64,000 nucleotides of DNA from Megaustenia siamemsis (lineage: Eukaryota; Mollusca; Gastropoda; Stylommatophora; Ariophantidae), in NCBI GenBank assembly GCA_032433765.1, contig JAVIAB010000160.1, forward strand, positions 12,101,936 to 12,165,935. The letters are read 5' to 3'. Below the pieces are notes generated by a model. It worked only from the letters and a program-made list of their open reading frames with translations, had not been told where the DNA came from and did no database searches. A program made the translations under genes and the position numbers. Positions 53,851 through 64,000 of this stretch are shown piece by piece. The first letter of the stretch is position 1. Each line of letters starts with the position of its first letter.

Positions 53851-56340
53851 ATATGTTAGGAGAGGACATGATATGATATACTAGATTAAGATATGATAGG
53901 AGAGGATAGGACATGATAGGATATACTAGATTAAGATATGATAGGAGAAGATAATACATGATAGGATTTACTAGATTAAGATATGATAGGAGAAAATAGG
54001 ACACGATAGGATATACTAGATTAAGATATGATAGGAGAAGATAGGACATGATAGGATTTACTAGATTAAGATATGATAGGAGAAGATAGGACATGATAGG
54101 ATTTACTAGATTAAGATATGATAGGAGAAAATAGGACATGATAGGATATACTAGATTAAGATATGACAGGATAGGATAGGACAATATAGGATATACTAGA
54201 TTAAGATATGATAGGATAGGACATGATAGGATTTACTAGATTAAGATATGATAGGACATTATATGATTTACAAGATTAAGATTTGATAGTATAGGGGATG
54301 ACATGATAGGATATACTAGATTAAGATATGATAGGACAGAGGATGACATGATAGGATATACTAGATTAAGATATGATAGGATAGGACATGATAGGATATA
54401 CTAGATTAAGATATGAAAGGATAGGACATGAAATGATATACTAGATTAAGATATGATAGGAGATGACATGATAGGATATACTAGATTAAGTTATGATAGG
54501 ATAGGACATGATAGGATATACTAGATTAAGATATGATGGGATAGGACATGAAAGGATATACTAGATTAAGATATGATTGGATAGGACATGATAGGATATA
54601 CTAGATTAAGATATGATAGGATAGGGGATGACATGATAGGATATACTAGATTAAGATATGATAGGATAGGACATGATAGGATATACTAGATTAAGATATG
54701 ATAGGATAGGGGATGACATGATAGGATATACTAGATTAAGATATGATAGAAGAGGACATGATAGGATATACTAGATTAAGTTATGATAGGATAGGACATG
54801 ATAGGATATACTAGATTAAGATATGATAGGATAGGACATGATAGAATATACTAGATTAAGATATGATAGGATAGGACATGATATGATATACTAGATTAAG
54901 ATATGATAGGATAGGGGATGACATGATAGGATATACTAGATTAAGATATGATAGGATAGGACATGATAGGACATACTAGATTAAGATATGATAGGATAGG
55001 GGATGACATGATAGGATATACTAGATTAAGATATGATAGGAGAGGACATGATAGGATATAATAGATTAAGTTATGATAGGATAGGACATGATAGGATATA
55101 CTAGATTAAGATATGATAGGATAGGACATGATAGGATATACTAGACTAAGCTATGATAGGATAGGACATGATAGGATATACTAGATTAAGATATGATAGG
55201 ATAGGACATGATAGGATATACTAGATTAAGATATGATAGGATAGGGCATGATAGGATATACTAGATTAAGATATGATAGGATAGGACATGATAGGATATA
55301 CTAGATTAAGATATGACAGGATAGGGGATGACATGATAGGATATACTAGATTAAGATATGATAGGATAGGACATGATAGGATATACTAGATTAAGATATG
55401 ATAGGATAGGACATGATAGGATATACTAGATTAAGCTATGATAGGATAGGATGTGAAAGGATATACTAGATTAAGATATGATAGGATAGGGGATGACATA
55501 ATAGGATATACTAGATTAAAATATGATAGGATAGAGGATGGCATGATAGGATATACTAGATTAAGGTATGATAGGATAGAGGATGACATGATAGCATATA
55601 CTAGATTAAAATATGATAGGAGAGGACATGATAGGATATACTACATTAAGATATGATAGGAGAGGACATGATAGGATATACTAGATTAAGATATGATAGG
55701 ATAGGACATGATAGGATATACTAGATTAAGATATGATAGGATAGGACATGATAGGATATACTAGATTAAGATATGTTAGGAGAGGAGAGGACATGATAGG
55801 ATATACTAGATTAAGATATGATAGGATAGGAGATGAAAGGATATACTAGATTAAGATATGATAGGAGATGACATGATAGGATATACAAGATTAAGATATG
55901 ATAGGATAGGACATGATAGGATATACTAGATTAAGATATGATAGGAAAGGACATGATAGGATATACTAGATTAAGATATGATAGGATAGGACATGATAGG
56001 ATATACTAGATTAAGATATGACAGGATAGGACATGATAAGATAGGAGATGACATGATAGGATATACTAGATTAAGATATGATAGGATAGGACATGATAGG
56101 ATAGGATAGGACATGATAGGATATACTAGTTTAAGATATGATAGGATAGGACATAATAGGATAGGATAGGACATGATAGGATATACTAGATTAAGATATG
56201 ATAGGATAGGACATAATAGGATAGGATCGGACATGATAGGATATACTAGTTTAAGATATGATAGGATAGGACATGATAGGATAGGATAGGGCATGTTAGG
56301 ATATACTAGTTTAAGATATGATATTATAAGAAATTGTAAG
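53851..56340. repeat. Satellite array, part 2 (40-bp unit, about 60 copies)
   Basis: Unit ACATGATAGGATATACTAGA TTAAGATATGATAGGATAGG, with insertions of GGATG or GAGG. It shares TGATAGGATATACT with part 1, so the two parts have a common origin and a sharp change of unit type near 53850. Confidence 0.95.
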
Positions 56341-56670
56341 GTAAGATAAAAGTATAGGATAAGTTCAGATAGTATAGGATAGTCTCTACTTTTTGTCTTC
56401 TGATCGTTCACTCCTTAGGTAGGCGCGGAAGCGTTGTGTCACTAGTTTACGACAAAGTCGCTGTTTCTGCCCGAAATATCCGTCTTCGTCATGGGTAGAT
56501 TTTGCATAACAATTTTTGCCCGGGATGCGGCCAATTTTTGGTCAACTCTTGTAGACTTTAAACTACCACGGGCTCTTTTAAAATACATACGAGTGTACAC
56601 AATGACCTCCTGTTTTTCGCCGTTTTCCCAGAGGACTTGATATCAGATCTTACTTCTCGGAGACTCATCA
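56341..56670. other. Unassigned spacer
   Basis: Nothing recognised. Confidence 0.35.
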
Positions 56671-56671
56671 T

Positions 56672-57345
56672 CATCATCATTATCAAGTACCATGCCTGCT
56701 GGCGTAGGTGATCATGTCTCTCTACAACTTTCGTTCACGACAGTTATTTATCATTTCTATTGTTGACCTAATGCCAAGCCATTTTCTTAAGCTGTCTGGT
56801 ATTTTTTCTCTTTGCTTCCCTCTATCTCTTCGTCTCTCAATTTTGCCACTTGTTACAATATATTCCAGCTGTTCTTTTCTCATTACATGGCAACACAAAA
56901 TGATGATTGTTTCTTCCTAACATTGGAGATTAGCTCTCTTTTTGCTTTGACCTCTCTCAGAACATCTTCATTACTCTTCTTAGCTGTCCATGGTACTCTC
57001 AATATTCTTCTGTAAAACCACATTTCTACAGCCTCCAGTGATTTTCTTGTCTGTTGTTCTGTTGTCCATGATTCACATCCATATGTTAAGACTGACATAA
57101 TATGTAAGAACTCTTTTTCTTGTTTCTATTGTCAAAGCCATTCTGCATTTCACCTCTGTTGTATATCTACCATCTGAGGTTAACATTATTCCCAGATATT
57201 TAAATTAATTTACCTGTTTTAATATTGTTCCACTTGTTTTTATTTTGCACTGAGTTGATGTCTTTTTCTTTGTTGTTACCCCATTACCTCTATCTCTTTG
57301 CTATTAAGACTGAGTCTTCTATCTTTGCTTTCTTTCACTTCTCGG
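56672..57345 (-). pseudogene. LINE B 3' fragment
   Basis: The (ATC)n tail at 56668-56685 is followed by AGTACCATGCCTGCTGGCGT and the family sequence. Minus-strand frame 56883-57098 reads LTYGCESWTTEQQTRKSLEA, WFYRRILRVPWTAKKSNEDV and SNVRKKQSSF. It extends with gaps to about 57345. Confidence 0.88.
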
Positions 57346-57349
57346 AGAT

Positions 57350-57755
57350 TAGAGGAAGGACACGAGAAAACAGGGATTCGATATTTTTTTTAAATGTCCA
57401 CGCCTGTAGTGAGAATCGACAAACGTCACTTTCTGTCCAGAGGCCATCAACTTATCTCTGGACTCACCCACTGAAAAGTGTCGCCATCACCAAGTCCGCC
57501 TGGAATGGAACCGAGGGTGTTTGATTCTCGCCTACATAGATTAAGCTTGTGACCTTCACAGTTTGCAATCGACGTCACACACTTTTTTTAAAAATTGTTG
57601 CTACATAATGCATCCACAAGTTCAAGGTCAGTCCCAAAGTTGGCTGTTTATTCGCCCCTCACCTCCCCTTTACGAGCTTTGTCCTGCAACCTTCACCCTC
57701 AGTTACCGGTTACTAGATTGGGTTCGCTAACTGTAACTTATTATAACTATGCACC
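57350..57755. other. Unassigned spacer
   Basis: Nothing recognised. Confidence 0.35.
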
Positions 57756-57756
57756 A

Positions 57757-58260
57757 TGTAACCAGGCGACCGTGTGACCATGTATCGTGTACCGTGTGAC
57801 CAAGCGATCATGCGACCATGTGACCATCTGACCAGGTGACCATGCAATCATGTGACCATGCAACCATGTGACCATATACCAGGTAACCATGCAACCAAGT
57901 GATCATGCGACCATATACCATGTGACCATGCAACCAAGTGATCATGCGACCATATACCATGTGACCATGCAACCAAGTGATCATGAGACCATATACCATG
58001 TGACCATGCAACCATGTAATCATGAGACCATATACCATGTGGCCATGCAACCATGTGATCATGAGACCATATACCAGTGACCATGCAACCATGTGATCAT
58101 GAGACCATATACCATGTGACCACACAACCATGTGATCATGAGACCATATACCATGTGACCATGCAACCATGTGATCATGAGACCATATACCATGTGACCA
58201 TGCAACCATGTGATCATGAGACCATATACCATGTGACCATGCAAACATGTTACCACCTGA
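57757..58260. repeat. 39-bp minisatellite with CCATGTGA subrepeats
   Basis: Unit ACCATGCAACCATGTGATCA TGAGACCATATACCATGTG, itself built from ACCATGTG-like 8-9-mers that dominate at the edges. About 10 copies. Frames on both strands stay open; not genes. Confidence 0.95.
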
Positions 58261-58480
58261 CTATGTACCGTTCAAAGCTGGCCACCTGTCCAACATGTTT
58301 ACAGTTTACGGCGACTCACTGCGTTGTTTTCATGTTTCCCTCATTCCAGATCAGAATATATAACACCCCATTTTTCTCGTTCGCCCGTAACCCACCCCAG
58401 TGAGCACATGGGTCTCTCAATTTATATTTTATGTCCAATATGCGTCATAAAGAGTGCTTATTTTTTTTATTGGGTGGGGG
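58261..58480. other. Unassigned spacer
   Basis: Nothing recognised. Confidence 0.3.
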
Positions 58481-58560
58481 AGGGGAGGACTGTGTAGTCT
58501 AGAGGTATGGCGTCAGCATCTGAATAGGAAGGACCGGTGTTCAATGGGGTTCATGGGTAA
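58481..58560 (+). repeat. tRNA-like SINE head
   Basis: TGTGTAGTCTAGAGGTATGG (A box) and GACCGGTGTTCAATGGGGTT (B-box-like) precede the 23-bp array without a gap. Anticodon-loop and acceptor pairing are poor, so it is a retroposon head. Confidence 0.6.
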
Positions 58561-59025
58561 TGATAACTCTCTTGGGTAATGATGACTAACTCTCTTGGGT
58601 AATGATGACTAACTCTCTTGGGTAATGATAACTAACTCTCTTGGGTAATGATAACTAACTCTCTTGGGTAATGATAACTAACTCTCTTGGGTAATGATGA
58701 CTAACTCTCTTTGGTAATGATGACTAACTCTTTTGGGTAATGATAACTAACTCTCTTGGGTAATGATAACTAACTCTCTTGGGTAATGATAACTAACTCT
58801 CTTGGGTACAGATGACTAATTCTCTTGGGTAGCGATGACTAACTCTCTTGGGTAATGATGACTAACTCTCTTGGGTAATGATAACTAACTTTCTTGGGTA
58901 ATGATAACTACCTCTCTTGGGTAGGGATGACTAACTCTTTTGGGTAATGATAACTAACTCTCTTGCGTAATGATAACTAACTCTCTTGGGTAATGATGAC
59001 TAACTCTCTTGGGTAATGGCGATAT
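58555..59025 (+). repeat. 23-bp minisatellite, about 20 copies
   Basis: Unit TAATGATGACTAACTCTCTT GGG, with GATAAC/GATGAC variants. It begins directly behind the SINE head; downstream GGTAATGGCGATATACTGGA may be the resumed SINE body. Confidence 0.96.
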
Positions 59026-59379
59026 ACTGGAGGTCCCGTGTGCTCTCGCGTAGAAGCTTTGGCAGTTACAAGAGTAAGCCATAAATGTGGGTGCTGCTCG
59101 GACAAATCTGTCAGCAAAAAACATGTCCACATGGCAGATTCCAGGCCCTGCTATGGAGTTTGTGCACATGAATCAAGGTTCTATTCGGATTTTCTCGAAT
59201 GGAATATCGGAACACCTATGGATTCGACCGGTGTGTAGTGATGATGATTTTAATAACAATAATAATTTGTTTCTAGGATTACACTGTCCCACATGGTCCC
59301 ATAATGTCCCATTCATAATGACAAAACCACTAGTTCCACCCTTTGGAACTAGATAGCAAAAATGAGAACTTTACAAGAG
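59026..59379. other. Unassigned spacer
   Basis: No gene is recognised. CACCTATGGATTCGACCGGT and the GATGATGATTTTAA stretch near 59208-59250 resemble the end word noted at 39880, possibly a LINE 3' end. Confidence 0.35.
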
Positions 59380-59690
59380 GATGGAAATGGCAGGACAAAA
59401 TCACTAACGTAGAATTAGTCAAATACCAGAGATCAAAGAGATACAATGAAGACGATGGCGCTGGATAATACACACTCTGCGGAAGCCAGCTGAGAGTATT
59501 TCACGACAGTCCTTTTTTGGAATCCATAGGGGATTAGACAAAGCAGTAGACCAAAATATTCTTGGAGAAGACAGATGGAAACGGAGATAAAGGTGATGGG
59601 GAAGACATGGACTGATCTTAAAAGAACAGCAAGAAATAGAACGGCTTGGAAAGTGTTTGTTGAAGACCTATGCTCCACTGGGAGCTGAAA
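59380..59690 (+). pseudogene. LINE C-terminal ORF remnant
   Basis: In broken + frames, RWQDKITNVELVKYQ-like sequence is followed by a Gly-Lys-rich part and the end LKRTARNRTAWKVFVEDLCS (about 59610-59675). An Arg-Thr-Ala-x-x-Arg-x-x-Trp motif just before the stop is typical of LINE ORF2 C termini. Confidence 0.65.
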
Positions 59691-60186
59691 GTGTTTGTTG
59701 AAGACCTATGCTCCACTGGGAGCTGAAAGTGTTTGTTGAAGACCTATGCTCCACTGGGAGCTGAAAGTGTTTGTTGAAGACCTATGCTCCACTGGGAGCT
59801 GAAAGTGTTTGTTGAAGACCTATGCTCCACTGGGAGCTGAAAGTGTTTGTTGAAGACCTATGCTCCACTGGGAGCTGAAAGTGTTTGTTGAAGACCTATG
59901 CTCCACTGGGAGCTGAAAGTGTTTGTTGAAGACCTATGCTCCACTGGGAGCTGAAAGTGTTTGTTGAAGACCTATGCTCCACTGGGAGCTGAAAGTGTTT
60001 GTTGAAGACCTATGCTCCACTGGGAGCTGAAAGTGTTTGTTGAAGACCTATGCTCCACTGGGAGCTGAAAGTGTTTGTTGAAGACCTATGCTCCACTGGG
60101 AGCTGAAAGTGTTTGTTGAAGACCTATGCTCCACTGGGAGCTGAAAGTGTTTGTTGAAGACCTATGCTCCACTGGGAGCTGAAAGG
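59649..60186 (+). repeat. 38-bp minisatellite, 14 essentially identical copies, from a LINE ORF end
   Basis: Unit GAAAGTGTTTGTTGAAGACC TATGCTCCACTGGGAGCT. The first unit is the end of the LINE frame (KVFVEDLCSTGS then stop). I see no differences between the copies, so the expansion or homogenisation is very recent, or it may be partly an assembly effect. Confidence 0.97.
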
Positions 60187-60189
60187 CAG

Positions 60190-60690
60190 AAGAAGAAAAT
60201 GAATGATTTCATTAAAAGGAGTTCTCAGAAATCCAGCCCAGAGATACAATGATTGCTCACCAATATTATCAAGCTGTCGACAGCTGGCTCTGTTCTGCCA
60301 GGATTTTAACCCCTATCCTACCAATTCTACGAGATCATCCATTAACGAAAACTCTTTCCTGGCAATCTCTTTCTCCGTGTTGAAGAGCCATTTATGAACC
60401 TTGATTGACATTTGAATTGAAGCCGAACATAACATTGCAATGGATTTTAACTTCATTTGAGCTTTTGTTCTATCTCAAGCAACAGAGATTTTTCTCGTCT
60501 TCTTTTCATTTTGTGTTAACACTTTTGATTTTATTCTTTCTCATTTTATGCTGATCGTAGGTTTTATGGTTATTGTATAATTCTGAATTACGTTGAATGT
60601 TTCTCAAAATACAACGTTTTGTTAATGTATAAACTGTTCATGTATTTGTTTCTTTAATAATTTACAAATTCCGTGATTTTCTTAGTCGCT
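60190..60690. other. Unassigned spacer
   Basis: AT-rich, nothing recognised. Confidence 0.35.
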
Positions 60691-60694
60691 ATCG

Positions 60695-60965
60695 GATTGG
60701 AGTCTCGGTGGCTGGCTGGTTAGTTTGCTCGCTACGTGATCAGAAGGCTCCGGTTTCGATCACGAGAAGTGATGGATTTTGTTCCGGGGTTCACCCAGGC
60801 TCTAAAAATGGGTATGAGGGATTTTTCTTGGAGATAAAGGCGGTCTGGTGTCATGCCGACAACATCAGCGAAAAATGTGCTGTGACCATAGAAAATATGG
60901 TCACTAATACCACATTCACCATACGCCTAGCAAGGCAGGGAGAGAAGAGCTTTACTTACTTTACA
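60695..60965 (+). repeat. tRNA-derived SINE (family S3)
   Basis: GAGTCTCGGTGGCTGGCTGG (A box), CTCCGGTTTCGATCACGAGA (B box), GGTTCACCCAGGCTCTAAAA, AAGGCGGTCTGGTGTCATGC and a CCATACGCCTAGCAAGGCAG end. Confidence 0.85.
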
Positions 60966-61009
60966 GAGCTTATCAGACAGCTGCTCATAAATCTCCTCAT
61001 GTACCGTAC

Positions 61010-61155
61010 CGGTACTCATCATCATCATCATGTACCGTACCGGTTGGCGTTGGCGATCATGTCCTTCCACAATCTTCTATCCACAGTGCATCGCATGAGT
61101 TCTGTTGTTTACTGTTTTCCATGCCATGACACCAAGCTATCCAATATTTTATGTC
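61010..61155 (-). pseudogene. LINE A 3' end
   Basis: ATCATCATCATCATGTACCG, TTGGCGATCATGTCCTTCCA and CAATCTTCTATCCACAGTGC match 23865-23990 (LINE A 3' end). Only about 140 bp are present. Confidence 0.88.
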
Positions 61156-61365
61156 AGTAAGTTTTCACTTCTTTATATTTATCTTCAAGTTATCACTGCT
61201 TTATATTTATTTTCAAGTTATCACTACTTTATATTTATTTTCAATTTATCACCTATTTATATTTATCTTCAAGTTATCACTTCTTTATATTTATCTTCAA
61301 GTTATCACTTCTTTATATTTATCTTCAAGTTATCACTACTTTATATATTTTTTCCAATGTGTTGA
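61156..61365. repeat. 28-bp minisatellite, about 7 copies
   Basis: Unit TTATCACTTCTTTATATTTA TCTTCAAG. It starts within a few bases of the LINE A fragment. Confidence 0.93.
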
Positions 61366-61790
61366 ACATTATTCCTGCTGAAGGCCTTGAGTTGCAACAT
61401 CGTTTTGATTTGTGTTGGCCCTCACTAACGTAAAGCTATAACCATACTACTTGTGTTGGCCCTCACTAACGTAAAGCTATAACCATACTACTTGTGTTGG
61501 CCCTCACTAACGTAAAGCTATAACCATACGACTTGTGTTGGCCCTCACTAACGTAAAGCTATAACCATACTACTTGTGTTGGCCCTCACTAACGTAAAGC
61601 TATAACCTTACTACTTGTGTTGGCCCTCACTAACGTAAAGCTATAACCATACTACTTGTGTTGGCCCTCACTAACGTAAAGCTATAACCATACGACTTGT
61701 GTTGGCCCTCACTAACGTAAAGCTATAACCATACTACTTGTGTTCATTTTTCACTTTTCATCCTTATCATCAGCTTTACAGTAACTTCGC
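61366..61790 (-). repeat. Dispersed repeat family X, copy 3, enlarged by a minisatellite
   Basis: TTCCTGCTGAAGGCCTTGAG is the reverse of the CTTCAGCAGGAA core of copies 1 and 2, and the far side, TCATCAGCTTTACAGTAACT, is the reverse of 48265-48290. The segment between is expanded into the 41-bp array. Confidence 0.8.
61411..61745 (-). repeat. 41-bp minisatellite, 8 copies, inside family X
   Basis: Unit GTGTTGGCCCTCACTAACGT AAAGCTATAACCATACTACT T; the TAACGTAAAGCTATAACCAT part is the reverse of the family X core (TATAGTTACAGCTTTATGTA at 1214). Copies are nearly identical. Confidence 0.96.
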
Positions 61791-61794
61791 ATTT

Positions 61795-62590
61795 GTTTGT
61801 TCCCCCCTTCCCTCCCCCGTGTCTTGACAATGGTATATAACATTCGCGTGCGCTTCAACGATTTCTTAGTAAATGTGCAAAACTTTTTGACCGACCCCCG
61901 TGTGCGCTTGTTTGTGGATACATATTGCACGCTATTCCACGTCTCTTTTAAACAATCTTCTTCTTCTTTCCTTCCGCATTTGCCTTTCAGCGTCGAGGGG
62001 AGATATAAATTGTCGTCTTTTGCTCTTCTATTCGCCTATGCTGCTGTTATGTTTCCTAGTGTTTCCAATATTACGTTAATCCATCTTTTTCGTGGTCGGC
62101 CCTTGGGTCTGGTGTTCTTGCAACGTTTATTGAAGGCTCGTTGTGTGTGTTGATCTTTCTGCCTTGTCACGTGGCCAAACCATTTTATCTGTTCTTTCTT
62201 TATATGTTATATGGCGGAGGTTATTCCTAACTTTTTTCTCAGTTCTTCATTTCTGATCTTATCTCTCAGAATTCCCTATTATTCGTCTGACACATTTCAT
62301 CTCTGTAGAGGTTATTTTTCTCAATGTTCTTGCATCAAGTGTCCAGGACTGGCATTGTTAGCACAACGTTGGCATGAAGATTGTATTGTAGAGTGACCGT
62401 TTTGACTCTAGAGTTATTTCCTTGTTGGACAATAGTGGTGATAACTGTCCAATGATTTGACAAGCTTTGTTGCATCTTGAGTATTTCTTGGTTTCTTGAT
62501 ATTTATGTGTGAGAGACTTGACATAGTACGTTGTATGTGTTCACACATAGTAGCAGCCCCAGTCAGTCATAGTTGGCTATGGATTTTCAA
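61795..62590 (-). pseudogene. LINE E ORF C-terminal remnant
   Basis: Broken minus-strand frames include LRNEELRKKLGI, IKKEQIKWFGHVTRQKDQHT and KNTRPKGRPRKRWINVI. The WFGHVTR block and the KGRPRKRW block are the standard post-reverse-transcriptase landmarks of LINE proteins. Many stops and shifts. Confidence 0.72.
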
Positions 62591-62594
62591 CGCG

Positions 62595-63050
62595 TCTAGA
62601 AATGTTATTTTTTCTTTTCTTTTCGCCGTGTATTCTCTTTTTCTATGAATCTGTCTGCTTCTTGTCTGAGTTGGAGCCTTAGAGTGTGTTTCCAAAAATT
62701 GCGGTCTGCAGCTATTTCTTCCTAAGCTGCAGGGTTTATGTTCAGAGTCCTCATGTCACATTTACACACGTTTACAAATCAAGGTTTTGGACGCCCACTA
62801 GACCTTCTGTAATTTGGTAGGCCAAGCCAGCGTAACCTACGTTGTTTGAGCAGCGTGTAGATGTTCGGGAGGTCTGTGCTAGTCATGACCTCCACGTTTG
62901 TCACTTTATCCTTCCAGGTGACACCAAGAATACGACGCAGACATCACAGTTGGAATTCATTTAGCCTTCTCTCCTTCTTTTCAGAAATTATCCAAGATTC
63001 GCTGCCATGCAGGTTGATACTAAATATGCAGCCATTGTGACCGGCGACCA
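62595..63050 (-). pseudogene. LINE F ORF C-terminal remnant
   Basis: The minus strand reads LHGSESWIISEKKERRLNEF, then CLRRILGVTWKDKVTN, LLKQRRLRWLG and a Cys/Asp stretch ending QLRQEADRFIEKE. These are the ESW, RRILG and RRLRWLG landmarks of a LINE lineage different from A-E. It lies directly upstream of the LINE E remnant, and the two may be parts of one mosaic. Confidence 0.75.
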
Positions 63051-63760
63051 TTGTTTTAACTGTCAGTTTGCTGTTTTGCCAAACACGCCTAGAAAATGTG
63101 TTCTCACATACGCACATAACTAAAACATATGCAGCTCAGGTGTGCACCATCTGCTAAGCGCTAAACACAAAGACAAGATGATATGCGCTTCTTTTGCCAT
63201 CTCCGGGATGTTCAAGTGCGCCTGTTTTGATTAAAGCAGAAACCTAGATAACCGTCTCCCTGCAGGCTGATCTGCCGTCGGAAGAAAGCTTATCATCCCG
63301 ACAGATGGTCACACCATTAGTAATGACATGAGCTCACATAAGGAATAGCGCAAACATTCAGCGTTATAGTTGTAGACTAACCTAAAGTAATTGGAGTCCT
63401 ATTCATGGCTGTCGAGTCGGCAGAAACTTTGGTCGGGTTTGTTGTCATACACCAGAAAATTACAGGAGTCGGAATATAGAGAAGCTGTTTGAGAAGATTA
63501 CAGATTTAGGTTGTTCGTTACAGAGAAATAGAATAGCAGAGGAGTCGCATTATAGATTATTAATACTAAAGAATAAAAAAGAAATCGAATTTATTAAGTT
63601 GAATAACATAATTTTAGAGGAATGGAATTTATGGAGTCGGGTTAAATTAGAATAGAGGAATTTATAGAGTGGGATTTAGAAAGGACAAAAAGAAGATAAT
63701 AAAGGAATGGAATTTCTGAACATGGAAGCAATTTTGTCTGGAACTGAAGTCAAAGTTTTC
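63051..63760. other. Unassigned spacer
   Basis: From about 63430 to 63720 there are degenerate purine-rich words such as GGAGTCGGAATATAGAGAAG, GAGGAATGGAATTTATGGAG and GAATAGAGGAATTTATAGAG, an old decayed tandem repeat. Confidence 0.4.
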
Positions 63761-63762
63761 GG

Positions 63763-63922
63763 CAGTGGCGTAACGTATACTACCATCACCAGGTGCAAGT
63801 CTCCAATAAACGGGTCTGTTATTTATTATTAGCACTGTGTTTTTTTTTAAATTTTGGATCCTAAAAATGTAGTGCCCCCGGGGCAACGGTATTTTTCAAA
63901 CTTCTTTCATACTATGCCACTG
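63763..63922. mobile_element. Possible hAT-type MITE, 160 bp
   Basis: The ends are CAGTGGCGTAACGTATAC (63763) and, inverted, CATACTATGCCACTG (ending 63922): CAGTGGC/GCCACTG terminal repeats with a further GTA/TA match. The flanking 8-mers are GTTTTCGG and GTCCCCGG, agreeing at five of eight sites with the rest T/C changes, which would fit an old 8-bp target duplication. No coding capacity. Confidence 0.5.
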
Positions 63923-64000
63923 GTCCCCGGAACTTCGCACAACGTGGTCTCGCTTTTCTAACTACAGCAATAATTAACAATCGACATTAAAATAATGTCT

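Overview
The window looks like intergenic, repeat-dominated DNA from an invertebrate animal. The evidence is abundant 5'-truncated non-LTR retrotransposons (LINEs) with RTE/BovB-like reverse transcriptase, several tRNA-derived SINE families, and very long minisatellites. The general style fits a mollusc such as a gastropod, but nothing in the sequence fixes the species. I see no convincing host protein-coding gene, no functional tRNA or rRNA gene, and nothing bacterial.

The main coding object is a decayed Maverick/Polinton-type (adintovirus-like) virus-derived element at about 21.6-33.3 kb. It is bounded by long terminal inverted repeats (left about 21608-23278, right about 32123-33308). Its + strand carries a compact late-type gene train: A32/FtsK-type packaging ATPase, a small basic protein, an unrecognised protein, a DDE integrase with a C-terminal chromodomain-like tail, a small membrane protein, a penton-like minor capsid protein, a glycine/arginine-rich core protein, a major capsid protein and an adenain-type cysteine protease. 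The left arm is transcribed the other way and holds a short gene inside the terminal repeat, a two-finger C2H2 protein and a Cys-rich remnant. Every large gene has frameshifts or stops, and no protein-primed DNA polymerase B is present. A young LINE with an open 508-codon frame is inserted in the left arm with an 11-bp target duplication. The inner edge of the terminal repeat lies inside the protease gene, at its catalytic Cys codon, so a 3' fragment of the protease is duplicated in opposite orientation at the left end.

Layout: 1-4.7 kb, four tandem arrays (42, 85, about 28 and about 43 bp) plus dispersed repeats; 4.8-9.6 kb, dispersed repeats, SINEs, a LINE tail and a 36-bp array; 9.9-12.6 kb, dispersed repeat, microsatellites, a 53-bp array and a LINE endonuclease stub; 12.6-19.4 kb, a 21-bp array and a 6-kb 33-bp satellite; 19.9-21.4 kb, LINE tails; 21.6-33.3 kb, the Maverick; 33.6-51.2 kb, a mosaic of SINEs, LINE fragments and 40/42-bp arrays; 52.1-56.3 kb, a second satellite of over 4 kb; 56.7-64 kb, LINE/SINE fragments, 39/23/38/28/41-bp arrays and a possible hAT-type MITE.

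A recurring pattern is that at least six minisatellites are expansions of a segment still present as a single unit in a neighbouring transposable element: the last codons of LINE ORFs, a LINE 3' region, SINE bodies or tails, or another dispersed repeat. Most arrays also show extreme strand asymmetry, with G or C nearly missing from one strand, which opens long meaningless reading frames.
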